Positions 9,005-19,513 are shown, counted from the first letter of the stretch. The stretch: DNA of 23,932 nt from Vicinamibacteria bacterium (GCA_016650185.1 JAENWE010000125.1:1-23932), one strand, 5' to 3'. Notes: generated by a model from the letters alone, not told the origin. A program made the numbers and translations.

Positions 9005-9861
9005 TTGACGATCTCCACTGCTCGGACGCGTGTCTTGAGGACGAAAAGACAGCCGAGAAAGAGGAGGGCCAGAACCGCAAAGGCGTACTCGGGCGGCAGA
9101 TCGGCGGTCATGCGAGTGGGCTTCACCCCGAAGATTGCCTCGCCCACTCTGCGCATGGTGGCCTGGATGGAAATCAGGCCGGCGTAGGCGCTCCTCGTCG
9201 CTCTCCAGGCAATGGCGTGAGCCACGGTGCTGCCCACGAACACAAAGAAGAAGCCAAGGCCGGCGAACCGGGCGCTGCGCGCGAGCGCCGACATCACCAG
9301 AACCAGTGCCGTGGTCGGAAGCACGAGGGCGAGCGCCATGGCCACGATCTTCGGAACCAGCAGGAGATGGGAGGCCGCTCCGAGGACATCGGGGGCCAGG
9401 GACCGGGCCCCGAAGAAGAGGACGAGTCCCGGCACCATGGTCACCATCGAGAGAGAGACGAACAGAATCATGACCTTCCCGAAGATGTAGTCGACCAGGG
9501 TCAGGGGCCTGGAGAGGTACAAGAGCAGGCCGCCCGTTCTCATGTCGTTCGCGATGAGACCGGCGCCCGCATACGCGGACATCAGTAGCATCCAGGGCAG
9601 CTGCTGGGCCAGAAAATCGAAGAAGAGCTTGTCATCGACCGGAACCACACGCCGGGCCTCGGGGAACCGGGTGGTGAAGTACACCTGCACCAGCCGCACA
9701 AAAACGGGAAGCCAGGCGATGGAAATGAGCGCCAGGTAGGCGCGAAGCGAGAAGAGGGCTTTCAGGCCCTCGCGGGCGATGGGAATCCACCGCTGAGCGC
9801 GCAGCGGAATCGAGGCATCAAGCCTCCGATAGTGCTGCTCGTAGATCTGGCTGGAACTCAT
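9001..9861 (-). CDS. ABC-2 type transporter permease
   Basis: A 286-residue membrane protein. An N-terminal cytoplasmic stretch (YEQHYRRLDASIPLRAQRW) leads into about six transmembrane helices. NDMRTGGLLLYLSRPLTLVD at about 105-124 matches the ABC-2 permease signature before the third helix. The ATG overlaps the stop codon of the upstream ATPase (ATGA at 9858-9861) and its stop overlaps the next ATPase start, so it is translationally coupled on both sides. It probably pairs with the ATPase at 9858-10778; whether the four genes form two homomeric exporters or one heteromeric exporter cannot be decided from sequence. Confidence 0.93.
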   Translation of the reverse strand: MSSSQIYEQHYRRLDASIPLRAQRWIPIAREGLKALFSLRAYLALISIAWLPVFVRLVQVYFTTRFPEARRVVPVDDKLFFDFLAQQLPWMLLMSAYAGAGLIANDMRTGGLLLYLSRPLTLVDYIFGKVMILFVSLSMVTMVPGLVLFFGARSLAPDVLGAASHLLLVPKIVAMALALVLPTTALVLVMSALARSARFAGLGFFFVFVGSTVAHAIAWRATRSAYAGLISIQATMRRVGEAIFGVKPTRMTADLPPEYAFAVLALLFLGCLFVLKTRVRAVEIVK

Positions 9862-10778
9862 GCCTCGTGGTTCGTGGCCCGCAGGAAGATGTCTTCCAGT
9901 GTGTCCTCGGCCTTTCTGAGATGCCGTATCTGCGTGGCGCTCGCGGCCGCCACATCGAAAATCCAGGTCACCGGAGCGCCCATGGGCAGAGCGACCCGCC
10001 AGGCGTCGGGCCCGGGCAGGGCCTCGGCCCCGCGCTGCCGGACTTCGGCGACAAAGTTATCGGTCTCACCTTTGACCCGCACCACATACCAGTCACGATC
10101 GAGCTTCTTGAGTTCCTCGACCCGCCCTTGGGTTCTGATCGCGCCGCCTGAAATCACCAGGATGCTTTCGCAGACCTTCTCAACGTCGCGCAGGAGGTGA
10201 GAGCACAAGACGACGGACAGGCCGCGGAGAGTGACGATGTCGCGAATCAGACTCAGCATCTCCTCGCGTCCCGCCGGATCCAGGCCGTTGGTGGGCTCGT
10301 CCAGCAACACGATCTCGGGGTCATGGACGAGAGCGGTGGCGAGCTTCACCTTCTGCTTCATCCCCGTCGAATAGGTTTCGACTTTGCGGTAACGCTCCTC
10401 CCCGAGGCCGACGAACTGCAGGACCTCGTGGGACCGGCGCATCGACTCACGCTGGGGAAGACCGGACAACTCGCCGGCGAATGCGACGGTTTGCACGGCG
10501 GTCAGATCGGGAAGGTAAGCGTCCACCTCGGGCATATACCCGATGCGGCGGCGGACCTCGAGGGGCGCAACCGTGGGCGACAGACCAAAGGCCTCCATCC
10601 GTCCGGCCGAAGGCGGGAGAAATCCAAGTAACGCCTTCAGCAGGGTGGTCTTGCCGGCGCCGTTGGGACCCAGCAGACCCGTTGCGCCTCGAACGAAACG
10701 CCCGGAAGCGGCGTCCAGGGCGATTCGCGCGCCATAGCGGACGGTCAGCGCCTCGAACTCGACAAGGGTCTCGGTCAT
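9858..10778 (-). CDS. ABC transporter ATP-binding protein, first gene of exporter operon
   Basis: A 306-residue ATPase. Walker A GPNGAGKT is at 37-44, the signature variant YSTGMKQ at 136-142, Walker B VLLDEPT at 157-163 and switch His in CSHLL. The C-terminal extension contains WYVVRVKGE and a final EDTLEDIFLRAT, the usual ending of ABC-2 exporter ATPases. The two ATPases of the operon are clearly different in sequence, so this is not a fresh tandem duplication. No Shine-Dalgarno-like purine run precedes the ATG (10776-10778). Two direct TAATCA hexamers lie directly upstream. Confidence 0.95.
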   Translation of the reverse strand: MTETLVEFEALTVRYGARIALDAASGRFVRGATGLLGPNGAGKTTLLKALLGFLPPSAGRMEAFGLSPTVAPLEVRRRIGYMPEVDAYLPDLTAVQTVAFAGELSGLPQRESMRRSHEVLQFVGLGEERYRKVETYSTGMKQKVKLATALVHDPEIVLLDEPTNGLDPAGREEMLSLIRDIVTLRGLSVVLCSHLLRDVEKVCESILVISGGAIRTQGRVEELKKLDRDWYVVRVKGETDNFVAEVRQRGAEALPGPDAWRVALPMGAPVTWIFDVAAASATQIRHLRKAEDTLEDIFLRATNHEA

Positions 10779-10783
10779 TACTG

Positions 10784-10800
10784 TAATCAGGATCTAATCA
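10784..10800. promoter_or_regulatory. Direct TAATCA repeats before the ABC operon (possible operator)
   Basis: Two copies of TAATCA (10784-10789 and 10795-10800) are spaced 11 bp start to start, one helical turn, and end 5 bp upstream of the first ATPase start codon. This is a plausible binding site for a GntR- or TetR-like regulator, but it could be chance. Confidence 0.22.
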
Positions 10801-10843
10801 CGGTTCTGGGAAAAAAGCGCCCTTCGATCTCCTGCCCTAACGA

Positions 10844-10877
10844 GAAAGCCCCAAGGGTTGTTCCTTGGGGTTTCTTC
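10844..10877 (-). terminator. Terminator after nrdJ-small protein unit, possibly bidirectional
   Basis: The stem CCCCAAGG/CCTTGGGG (10849-10856 with 10863-10870) is extended by G-T and A-T pairs, with a 6-nt loop GTTGTT. T-rich sequence follows on both strands (TTTCTTC on plus, TTTCTCGTT on minus). It lies about 70 bp beyond the stop codon of the 53-residue protein and upstream of the ABC operon. Confidence 0.75.
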
Positions 10878-10947
10878 GACGCATCATGGAGGGGTCATGA
10901 GTGGGTCGCGGACGAAAGTGCGGCTTTGCCGGCCCGGGGAGCGCAAA

Positions 10948-11109
10948 TCAGGCGGCGGAGATCTCGTCCTCGAGCAGAACGACCAGCTCGTTGTCGAAGG
11001 CGGTGGCCGCATTGCGATTGAGGCTCTCCGCATACTTGATCACCATCTCGAGTTGTTCGAAAGTGAGCGTCCCCAGCATCCGGGTCACGCGTTCTTGAAG
11101 TTCTTCCAT
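10948..11109 (-). CDS. Small acidic protein downstream of nrdJ (unknown function)
   Basis: A 53-residue protein starting at ATG 11107-11109 (MEELQERVTRMLGTL) and ending in VVLLEDEISAA. A strong GAGGAG site lies 11 nt before the ATG, which decides this start over longer readings that run back into nrdJ. The sequence is acidic, predicted largely helical and amphipathic (TFEQLEMVIKYAESLN), with no cysteines. It lies 83 bp after nrdJ on the same strand with no terminator between them, and a terminator follows it, so it is likely co-transcribed with nrdJ. I do not recognise the family. A regulatory or assembly partner of the reductase is possible but is a guess from position only. Confidence 0.65.
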   Translation of the reverse strand: MEELQERVTRMLGTLTFEQLEMVIKYAESLNRNAATAFDNELVVLLEDEISAA

Positions 11110-11192
11110 CGTGTTTGTTTCTCCTCGGGGGTTCTTGTCGTCCGCCCTCGTCCCTATGAGTCTCCGACCGTTCTTCTTCGACCTGTCTTTTA

Positions 11193-14030
<2,838 letters not shown>

Positions 14031-14264
14031 ATTCGACTTCCTCCTCAGCCTCTGTCGAGGCGTCCTTACTGCAGGGCGCTAAGTTCGAAGCCCTGATCCA
14101 AACGACTTTCAACCGATTTTCGAGCGAAAAGAGTCCTGCTGATCTTCGAATCCACTCGGACGCGCCCAAACGCCGTCGCGCGCGCCTCTCATTCCAGTTC
14201 GGCAACCTCCGGGGCCGATCGACCTTCGCCGGTCAAAACGCCCTTGAAATCTCTTCGCTGTGCC

Positions 14265-14298
14265 TCGGACATTACTGCGACCTCTTGGGGTCTGTCAA
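14265..14298 (-). promoter_or_regulatory. Candidate sigma70-type promoter for nrdJ
   Basis: On the minus strand there is a perfect TTGACA (plus 14293-14298), then 18 bp, then TAATGT (3 of 6 matches to TATAAT). It would give a leader of roughly 235 nt before nrdJ. The spacer contains the small inverted repeat GACC-N6-GGTC (14279-14292). The -10 element is weak, so this is tentative. Confidence 0.3.
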
Positions 14299-14422
14299 GG
14301 AATAAACCCAAGATCTTGTGGTGTTGACCCAAATGTTTTCTGATCAAAGATTTACGAGGGTCACGGCGCGGAAAAACATAAAAGTGCGGCACTCCGATTC
14401 GATGTTCGTCGATGACGAAAAG

Positions 14423-14452
14423 ATTGATATTTTGATTATTTATCAATACATT
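14423..14452 (+). promoter_or_regulatory. Candidate mqnA promoter overlapped by a palindrome
   Basis: TTGATA (14424-14429), 17 bp, then TACATT (14447-14452) resembles a sigma70 promoter pointing at mqnA, about 150 nt upstream of its start. A perfect inverted repeat ATTGATA-N11-TATCAAT (14423-14447) covers the -35 box and the spacer, the layout expected of a repressor operator. AT-rich sequence raises the chance of coincidence. Confidence 0.35.
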
Positions 14453-14608
14453 AGAAACATAATCTCTCTCAAGTTCTAGATTGTCACTCACAAGTGCTCA
14501 GTAAAAATAAATTTTCTTACGGTCCGGACCGCTGGTTGATAGGGGGAAAACACGGTCGCGACACCGCCGAACACCCTTTAAAGCGCGATATCGTGGGCTC
14601 ACACGAAG

Positions 14609-15388
14609 ATGGCTCTCCCCCTACGCGTCGGCGTCTTCCCGTACCTCAATGTCCAGCCCCTGGTCTTCGGCCTCGCCGACGATACACGCTACGAATTGGT
14701 AGTCGATCTGCCTTCACGAATCGCCGACCGATTCCAGAAACGCGACCTGGACCTCGCTATGGTGCCGTCGTTCGAGGCGGCCAAGCTGGGCGCCCCGATC
14801 CTGGACGCCGTCTGTATCGGCTCCGACGGCCCGGTGGAGACCGTGGTGCTTCACCATCGCATCCCACTCACGAAGGTGAAGTCGCTCGCGGTTGACGAGG
14901 CCAGTCGGACGAGTGCCGCCCTCTCGAAAATCCTGATCGCTCAAGCCTCGGGTCGGATCCCGACCTGCACCTCTTTCTCGGCCGTGACCGAGAGCGTCTG
15001 TGAAAGCGAAGCTGTTCTCATCATCGGCGACCCCGCTTTCCGCTTCCAGATGGATGGTTTCGATCGGCTGGATCTGGGCGCGGAGTGGAAACGACGGTAT
15101 TCCCTCCCTTTCGTGTTCGCGGTCATGGCCGCCGGACCCCGCGCCCTCGAAAAAGGAGTCGGGAAGCGCCTGGGCCAGGCGATCCAGCGAGGGCTGGACG
15201 CCGCTTCAACCATCGCGCGTTCGTATAATTCCGGCGTCGAAGCGGCCCGGGCTGAACACTATTTGCGCCGCGTAATCCGATACGATCTTGGGTCGAAAGA
15301 AAAGGAAGGGCTGGCCCTCTTCTGCCGACTCGCGCAAGAGCACGGCCTTTTGGCCGAGGTGAAGGAGTTCCAGTTTCATGGCATTTGA
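14609..15388 (+). CDS. mqnA: Chorismate dehydratase, futalosine menaquinone pathway
   Basis: A 259-residue protein. MqnA dehydrates chorismate to 3-enolpyruvylbenzoate, the entry step of the futalosine route to menaquinone. The family blocks are visible: VGVFPYLNVQPLVFGL (7-22), LDLAMVPSFEA (47-57), VDEASRTSAAL (95-105), IIGDPAF (138-144) and WKRRYSLPFVFAVM (160-173). Length is close to that of known members, and the fold is that of a periplasmic-binding-protein-like enzyme acting in the cytoplasm. ATG at 14609 has only a weak GAAG before it. The 3' end overlaps mqnC by 11 nt, so the two are co-translated. mqnB, mqnD and mqnE are not in the window. Confidence 0.95.
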   Translation: MALPLRVGVFPYLNVQPLVFGLADDTRYELVVDLPSRIADRFQKRDLDLAMVPSFEAAKLGAPILDAVCIGSDGPVETVVLHHRIPLTKVKSLAVDEASRTSAALSKILIAQASGRIPTCTSFSAVTESVCESEAVLIIGDPAFRFQMDGFDRLDLGAEWKRRYSLPFVFAVMAAGPRALEKGVGKRLGQAIQRGLDAASTIARSYNSGVEAARAEHYLRRVIRYDLGSKEKEGLALFCRLAQEHGLLAEVKEFQFHGI

Positions 15389-16505
15389 AAACATCCGGAA
15401 CAAGGCCTTGTCGGGGGAGCGTCTGTCCCGCGACGAAGGCATCTTCTTGCTCCGCGACGCGGATCTCCTGTTCCTGGGCGAACTGGCTGACGCGGCCAGA
15501 CGAAGGCTTCACCCCGAAGGGCTCGTCACTTACATCATCGATCGGAACATCAACTACACGAACGTCTGCACCGCCCAATGCGCCTTCTGCGCGTTCTATC
15601 GCGACCTGCCCGCGAAGGACGGTTACGTTCTCTCGAAGGATGAGTTCCGTCAGAAGATCGAGGAGACCCTCGCCCTGGGCGGCGAACAGGTCCTGCTGCA
15701 AGGAGGACTCCACCCCGATCTCGGCATCGAGTACTACGAGGATCTGTTTCAGTGGTTGAAGGCGAGCTACCCGAAGCTCTGGGTCCACGGACTTTCCCCC
15801 GCGGAAGTGAAGCACATCTGCCGCGTCTCGAACCTATCCACCGAAGAGGCGGTGCGGCGCTTGATCGCTGCCGGCCTCGATTCCATTCCCGGAGGAGGGG
15901 CTGAGGTCTTGTCGAACCGCGTTCGCAATATCATTGGCATCGCCAAGGGCTCAACCGAGGACTGGCTCGAGGTCATGGAAGTAGCGCACCGGCAGGGGCT
16001 CAAGACCACGGCCACCATGATGTTCGGGCACGTGGAGACCCTGGAGGAGCGCATCGATCACCTCCTGTGCCTTCGGGCGCTTCAGGACCGCACGCGGGGC
16101 TTCACCGCGTTCATCGCCTGGACGTTCCAGCCCGAGAACACCGCCCTGGCCGGCGATGAAGTGACCTCGTTCCAGTACCTGCGGACGCTCGCGGTCGCGC
16201 GGGTGATCCTCGATAACTTCCCGAACGTTCAGGCGAGTTGGGTCACCCAAGGCGGGAAGATCGGCCAGATGTCCCTTCGGTTTGGAGCGAACGACTTCGG
16301 CAGCCTCATGATCGAGGAGAACGTGGTTTCGTCGGCCGGGGCTCAGTTCCGGCTGACCGAGGCGGAGATCGCGCGCAACATCGAAGGCGCCGGGTTCGTT
16401 CCCAAGCGCCGCACCATGCACTACGAGATCATTGGCGACCCGTACTGCTGGTCGCACGAGGTCCCGGACATGCCGGCCTCGCGCCACCAACTCGCCGCAG
16501 TCTAG
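15378..16505 (+). CDS. mqnC: Cyclic dehypoxanthinyl futalosine synthase (radical SAM)
   Basis: A 375-residue radical SAM enzyme of the futalosine pathway. MqnC cyclises dehypoxanthine futalosine to the spiro intermediate later converted to dihydroxynaphthoate. The 4Fe-4S ligands are Cys64, Cys68 and Cys71 in CTAQCAFC, within YIIDRNINYTNVCTAQC. VLLQGGLHPDLGIEYYEDL (105-123), LDSIPGGGAEVLSNRV (167-182), TTATMMFGHVETLEERI (210-226) and ASWVTQGGKIGQMSLRFG are characteristic of MqnC. MqnE would show a different opening (HINPTN-like), so I favour MqnC over aminofutalosine synthase. The ATG lies inside the last codons of mqnA (11-nt overlap). It converges with the TPR gene, with 4 bp between stop codons. 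Confidence 0.93.
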   Translation: MAFENIRNKALSGERLSRDEGIFLLRDADLLFLGELADAARRRLHPEGLVTYIIDRNINYTNVCTAQCAFCAFYRDLPAKDGYVLSKDEFRQKIEETLALGGEQVLLQGGLHPDLGIEYYEDLFQWLKASYPKLWVHGLSPAEVKHICRVSNLSTEEAVRRLIAAGLDSIPGGGAEVLSNRVRNIIGIAKGSTEDWLEVMEVAHRQGLKTTATMMFGHVETLEERIDHLLCLRALQDRTRGFTAFIAWTFQPENTALAGDEVTSFQYLRTLAVARVILDNFPNVQASWVTQGGKIGQMSLRFGANDFGSLMIEENVVSSAGAQFRLTEAEIARNIEGAGFVPKRRTMHYEIIGDPYCWSHEVPDMPASRHQLAAV

Positions 16506-16509
16506 AGTC

Positions 16510-17430
16510 CTAGCTCCCGGACATTGCCTTCAGCTGTTCGAGAATGCCCTTGGCCTTCTCGGCGTACTGACCGGCGGGGTCGAGGTCCAGAACCTTCTGC
16601 ATATCGACCTTGGCTTCCCCGAGTTTGTTCTCGCGCAGGTACGACATCCCCCTCCAATAGTAGGCATCACCGAGCTTGTCATCCTTGGCGATGGCTTTCG
16701 TGAAGTAGGTGATCGCGTTCGGAACGTCAGAACTGCGCAGGAAATAAACGGCGAGGTTGAAGTAGCCGTCCGGACCCTTGACCACGGCATCGTCGATGCC
16801 GGCCAGGAATTCCATTCCCTTCTCCTTGAGGTCCGCTTCGAGGGCGCTTTGGGCGGCCATGAACCTGAGATCCGTCCGGGAGGGATCAGCCATGATGGAT
16901 TTTTCCAGATACTCGATCACCTTGGCGCTGTTCTTTTCACCCGCGTAGGCCTGGGCCAGTTTTTGGTAGACCTGCGGCCCCAGCTCGGGCCGCATCTCGA
17001 GGATTTTTTCGTAGTTCTCCCGAGCCACCGCCCAATTCTTGGCCGCGAAGGCTTCGTCCCCATTCTTCACCGCGGCCATCAGTTCCGGTGGCGGACCCTT
17101 GGGCTTATCGAGCTGAACGTCGACGGGCGGCATGCGCATCTGATCACTGGGCATGTTCACCGTAAAGGCCTTGGTGGCGAAACCCTCCGCGCTCACTTCG
17201 AGTTCCCATCGGCAGCCCGCCAGACCAAGGTAGGCCCATTTGCCCTTCTTGTCAGTCGTGACCGCGGTGCCCCCGCCACGGGCCGCACAGTCGAGCTTCA
17301 CGCTCGCGCCGGCAACCGGTTTCCCATCGGACCCGGTGACCTGGCCTTGCAGGCGACCCACGCCCTTCCAATCCTGGGCCATAACCGGTGTGGCCAGGGC
17401 GATGACGGCAAACGCAAGAAATCGTTTCAT
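16510..17430 (-). CDS. Exported TPR protein with carboxypeptidase-regulatory-like domain
   Basis: A 306-residue protein. Residues 1-18 form a Sec signal peptide (MKRFLAFAVIALATPVMA, then QD). Residues about 26-107 look like a carboxypeptidase-regulatory/transthyretin-like beta domain (GQVTGSDGKPVAGASVKL, then a strand pattern ending VDVQLDKP). From about 115 to 300 there are helical TPR repeats, seen in NWAVARENYEKILEMRPE, NSAKVIEYLEKSIMADPS, VPNAITYFTKAIAKDDK and KLGEAKVDMQKVLDLDPA. It is probably a periplasmic scaffold for protein contacts, partner unknown. The ATG has no ribosome site; a TAAAAT box ends 6 nt upstream, suggesting leaderless translation. It diverges from nadE. Confidence 0.88.
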   Translation of the reverse strand: MKRFLAFAVIALATPVMAQDWKGVGRLQGQVTGSDGKPVAGASVKLDCAARGGGTAVTTDKKGKWAYLGLAGCRWELEVSAEGFATKAFTVNMPSDQMRMPPVDVQLDKPKGPPPELMAAVKNGDEAFAAKNWAVARENYEKILEMRPELGPQVYQKLAQAYAGEKNSAKVIEYLEKSIMADPSRTDLRFMAAQSALEADLKEKGMEFLAGIDDAVVKGPDGYFNLAVYFLRSSDVPNAITYFTKAIAKDDKLGDAYYWRGMSYLRENKLGEAKVDMQKVLDLDPAGQYAEKAKGILEQLKAMSGS

Positions 17431-17436
17431 ATGGAC

Positions 17437-17442
17437 ATTTTA
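17437..17442 (-). promoter_or_regulatory. Probable -10 box of a leaderless TPR-gene mRNA
   Basis: Minus-strand TAAAAT (5 of 6 to TATAAT) sits exactly 6 nt before the ATG at 17428-17430. Transcription would then begin at or next to the start codon. No Shine-Dalgarno sequence is present and no good -35 box is visible. Confidence 0.4.
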
Positions 17443-17572
17443 GTCATTCTGATGCCGAAGACGTTATCCAGTCTCCTCGGTGAAGCACCCTTCTTTCATG
17501 CGTGTGAGAAACGCCGCAAGTTCGGCCGAACCCTTCCCTTATGCTTGCCCTGAGGACAACGTGGCAAAAGGA

Positions 17573-19513
17573 ATGAGCGGCTCCACTCGACACGGCTTCT
17601 TTCGGGTCGGCGCCGGCTGTCCCCGGGCCCACATCGCCGACCCGGCGAGAAACGTCGCAGAGATCCTGGATCTCGTCTCCGAGGCGAGGGGCAAGGGCGT
17701 CCAGCTTCTGGTCACGCCGGAACTTGGAATCACGAGCTACACGGCGGCAGACCTCTTCTTTCAGCAAAGCCTCCTGCTGCATGCCGCGGAAGAGGCTCTC
17801 GAAACCCTCCGCTCGAAGACCGCTCGCCTTGATATGACGATCGCGGTCGGACTCCCTCTGGCCCGGGACTCGCGGCTCTGGAACGCCGCGGCCATCCTCC
17901 AAAAGGGCGTGATCCGCGGATTGATCTTGAAATCGTACATTCCGAACTACAAGGAGTTCTACGAGGGTCGCTGGTTCTCGCCCGCTCGCGAGGCCGTTCG
18001 GCCGGAGTTCGAAATCCTGGGAACACGCGTGCCCGCAGGCGCGGACCTTGTTTTCAGGCTGCCTGGTGAAGACAGCCTCGCCTTCGGTTTTGAGATCTGC
18101 GAGGACCTCTGGGTGCCTTCCCCGCCCAGTGTGGCCCTCGCTCAGGCCGGGGCGACGGTTCTCGCCAATCTTTCCGCCTCGAACGAGGGCATCGGCAAAG
18201 CGGACTACCGGCGCGAGCTGGTCAAGCAGCACAGCGGTCGAACGCTTTCCGTCTACTTGTTCTCCAACGTAGGCGTTCACGAATCCACCACCGACCTGGT
18301 CTTTGGCGGACATCAGATGGTGGCCGAGAACGGTGTCCTGCTGGCCGAGAATCGGCGCTTTCGGCGCGAGGCGGATCTGGTGGTCACGGACGTCGATGTC
18401 GAGCGAATTTCGGTGGAGCGACTACGGCAGAAGACGTTTGGGGAGAATGGGGGCAACTCACGATCGACGCGCACCGTGATGCTTGAGCCCATCATGCCGC
18501 CGAGGTCGACGCATCTCCTCCGCAGCGTCGATCCGCATCCTTTTGTCCCCAATGACGAGGGCAACCTGGCCGCGCGCTGTGCCGAAATTTTCGAAATTCA
18601 GACCACGGGCCTGGCCAGAAGGTGGGAACACACCGGTTCCCAGAAGCTCATCCTGGGTCTCTCGGGCGGTCTCGATTCGAGTCTCGCCCTCATTGTCGCA
18701 GCCCGAACCTGCGGCCTGCTCGGCCGGTCTCGGAAGACCATTCTGGCCGTGACCATGCCGGGTTTCGGGACCTCCCGGGTCACCAGGTCCCTGGCTCTAC
18801 GCCTGGCCGAGGCAGCCGGGGTCTCGGTGCTGAAGATCGATATCCGAGCGGCTTGTGAGCGACATCTCAAGGACATTGGACTTTCCACCCGTGACCGCAG
18901 CATCGCGTTCGAGAACGCCCAGGCCCGAGAACGCACTCAGGTGCTGATGGATCTGGCCAACAAGGAGAACGGACTGGTGGTTGGAACCGGCGACCTGTCG
19001 GAACTGGCGCTGGGTTTCGCGACCTTCGGCGGCGATCACCTCTCGATGTACAACGTCAATGGCTCGGTGCCTAAGACCCTGGTCCGCTTTCTGGTGCGGG
19101 CGGCCTCTCAAGACCCGCTCCACGCCGCCGAAAAGAAGGCCCTGCAGGAAGTTCTTCAGCTCCCCATCTCCCCTGAGCTCCTCCCCCCGGGGAGCCGTGG
19201 CGAGATCAGCCAGATGACCGAAGACATCGTTGGCCCGTATGAGCTTCATGACTTCTTCCTCCACGCCTTCCTCCGCATGGGGGCGTCTCCCCCAAAAATG
19301 CTCTTCCTGGCCAAAGCCGCCTTTGCCGGTACCTACAACGGACGGCAGGTAAAGAAATGGTTGCGCGTCTTCCTCGAGCGTTTCTTCGCCGCCCAGTTCA
19401 AGAGATCGACGCTGCCGGACGGACCCAAGGTCGGCTCGGTCAGCTTGTCACCCCGCGGGGACTTCCGCATGCCGTCGGACGCGAAGCCGGACGCCTGGCT
19501 GAAACAGTTTTGA
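17573..19513 (+). CDS. nadE: Glutamine-dependent NAD+ synthetase
   Basis: The enzyme amidates nicotinic acid adenine dinucleotide to NAD+ with ammonia released from glutamine. From ATG 17573 it has 646 residues. The N-terminal nitrilase-type glutaminase domain has Glu50 (TPELGIT), Lys120 (ILKSYIPNYKEFYEGRWF) and Cys176 (FEICEDLW) as the family's catalytic triad. The C-terminal synthetase has the ATP-binding SGGLDS at 364-369 and later GTGDLSELALGFATFGGDH. I chose ATG 17573 because conserved family sequence (RHGFFRVGAGCP) begins just after it. GTG at 17561 (with GAGGA close by) or the further upstream GTG at 17480 are alternatives, and the extra residues they add look unconserved. The following gene starts 41 bp downstream on the same strand. 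Confidence 0.95.
   Translation: MSGSTRHGFFRVGAGCPRAHIADPARNVAEILDLVSEARGKGVQLLVTPELGITSYTAADLFFQQSLLLHAAEEALETLRSKTARLDMTIAVGLPLARDSRLWNAAAILQKGVIRGLILKSYIPNYKEFYEGRWFSPAREAVRPEFEILGTRVPAGADLVFRLPGEDSLAFGFEICEDLWVPSPPSVALAQAGATVLANLSASNEGIGKADYRRELVKQHSGRTLSVYLFSNVGVHESTTDLVFGGHQMVAENGVLLAENRRFRREADLVVTDVDVERISVERLRQKTFGENGGNSRSTRTVMLEPIMPPRSTHLLRSVDPHPFVPNDEGNLAARCAEIFEIQTTGLARRWEHTGSQKLILGLSGGLDSSLALIVAARTCGLLGRSRKTILAVTMPGFGTSRVTRSLALRLAEAAGVSVLKIDIRAACERHLKDIGLSTRDRSIAFENAQARERTQVLMDLANKENGLVVGTGDLSELALGFATFGGDHLSMYNVNGSVPKTLVRFLVRAASQDPLHAAEKKALQEVLQLPISPELLPPGSRGEISQMTEDIVGPYELHDFFLHAFLRMGASPPKMLFLAKAAFAGTYNGRQVKKWLRVFLERFFAAQFKRSTLPDGPKVGSVSLSPRGDFRMPSDAKPDAWLKQF

Larger units (their letters stand above)
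14031..14608. other. Divergent intergenic region between nrdJ and mqnA
   Basis: These 578 bp separate divergent genes. The half next to nrdJ (14031-14270) is GC-rich. The middle (about 14280-14520) is markedly AT-rich compared with the rest of the window. The nrdJ side holds AGGAGG at 14040-14045 and a weak hairpin (CAGGGC 14072-14077 with GCCCTG 14090-14095). I looked for a cobalamin riboswitch core (B12-box-like GCCACTG) on the nrdJ-sense strand and for NrdR-box pairs and saw neither. A 100-codon minus-strand reading frame (14189-14491) begins with GTG without a ribosome site and is not convincing. Confidence 0.6.

Noticed and set aside
14189..14491. A 100-codon minus-strand frame in the nrdJ-mqnA gap
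   Set aside because: It starts with GTG, has no ribosome site, shows no recognisable domain and changes codon character midway. It more likely reflects the AT-rich promoter region, though a small protein is not excluded.
15378..16505. Assignment as aminofutalosine synthase (MqnE)
   Set aside because: The motifs around the iron-sulfur cysteines (DRNINYTN) and the LDSIPGGGAE and ASWVTQGGKIG blocks match MqnC better than MqnE.
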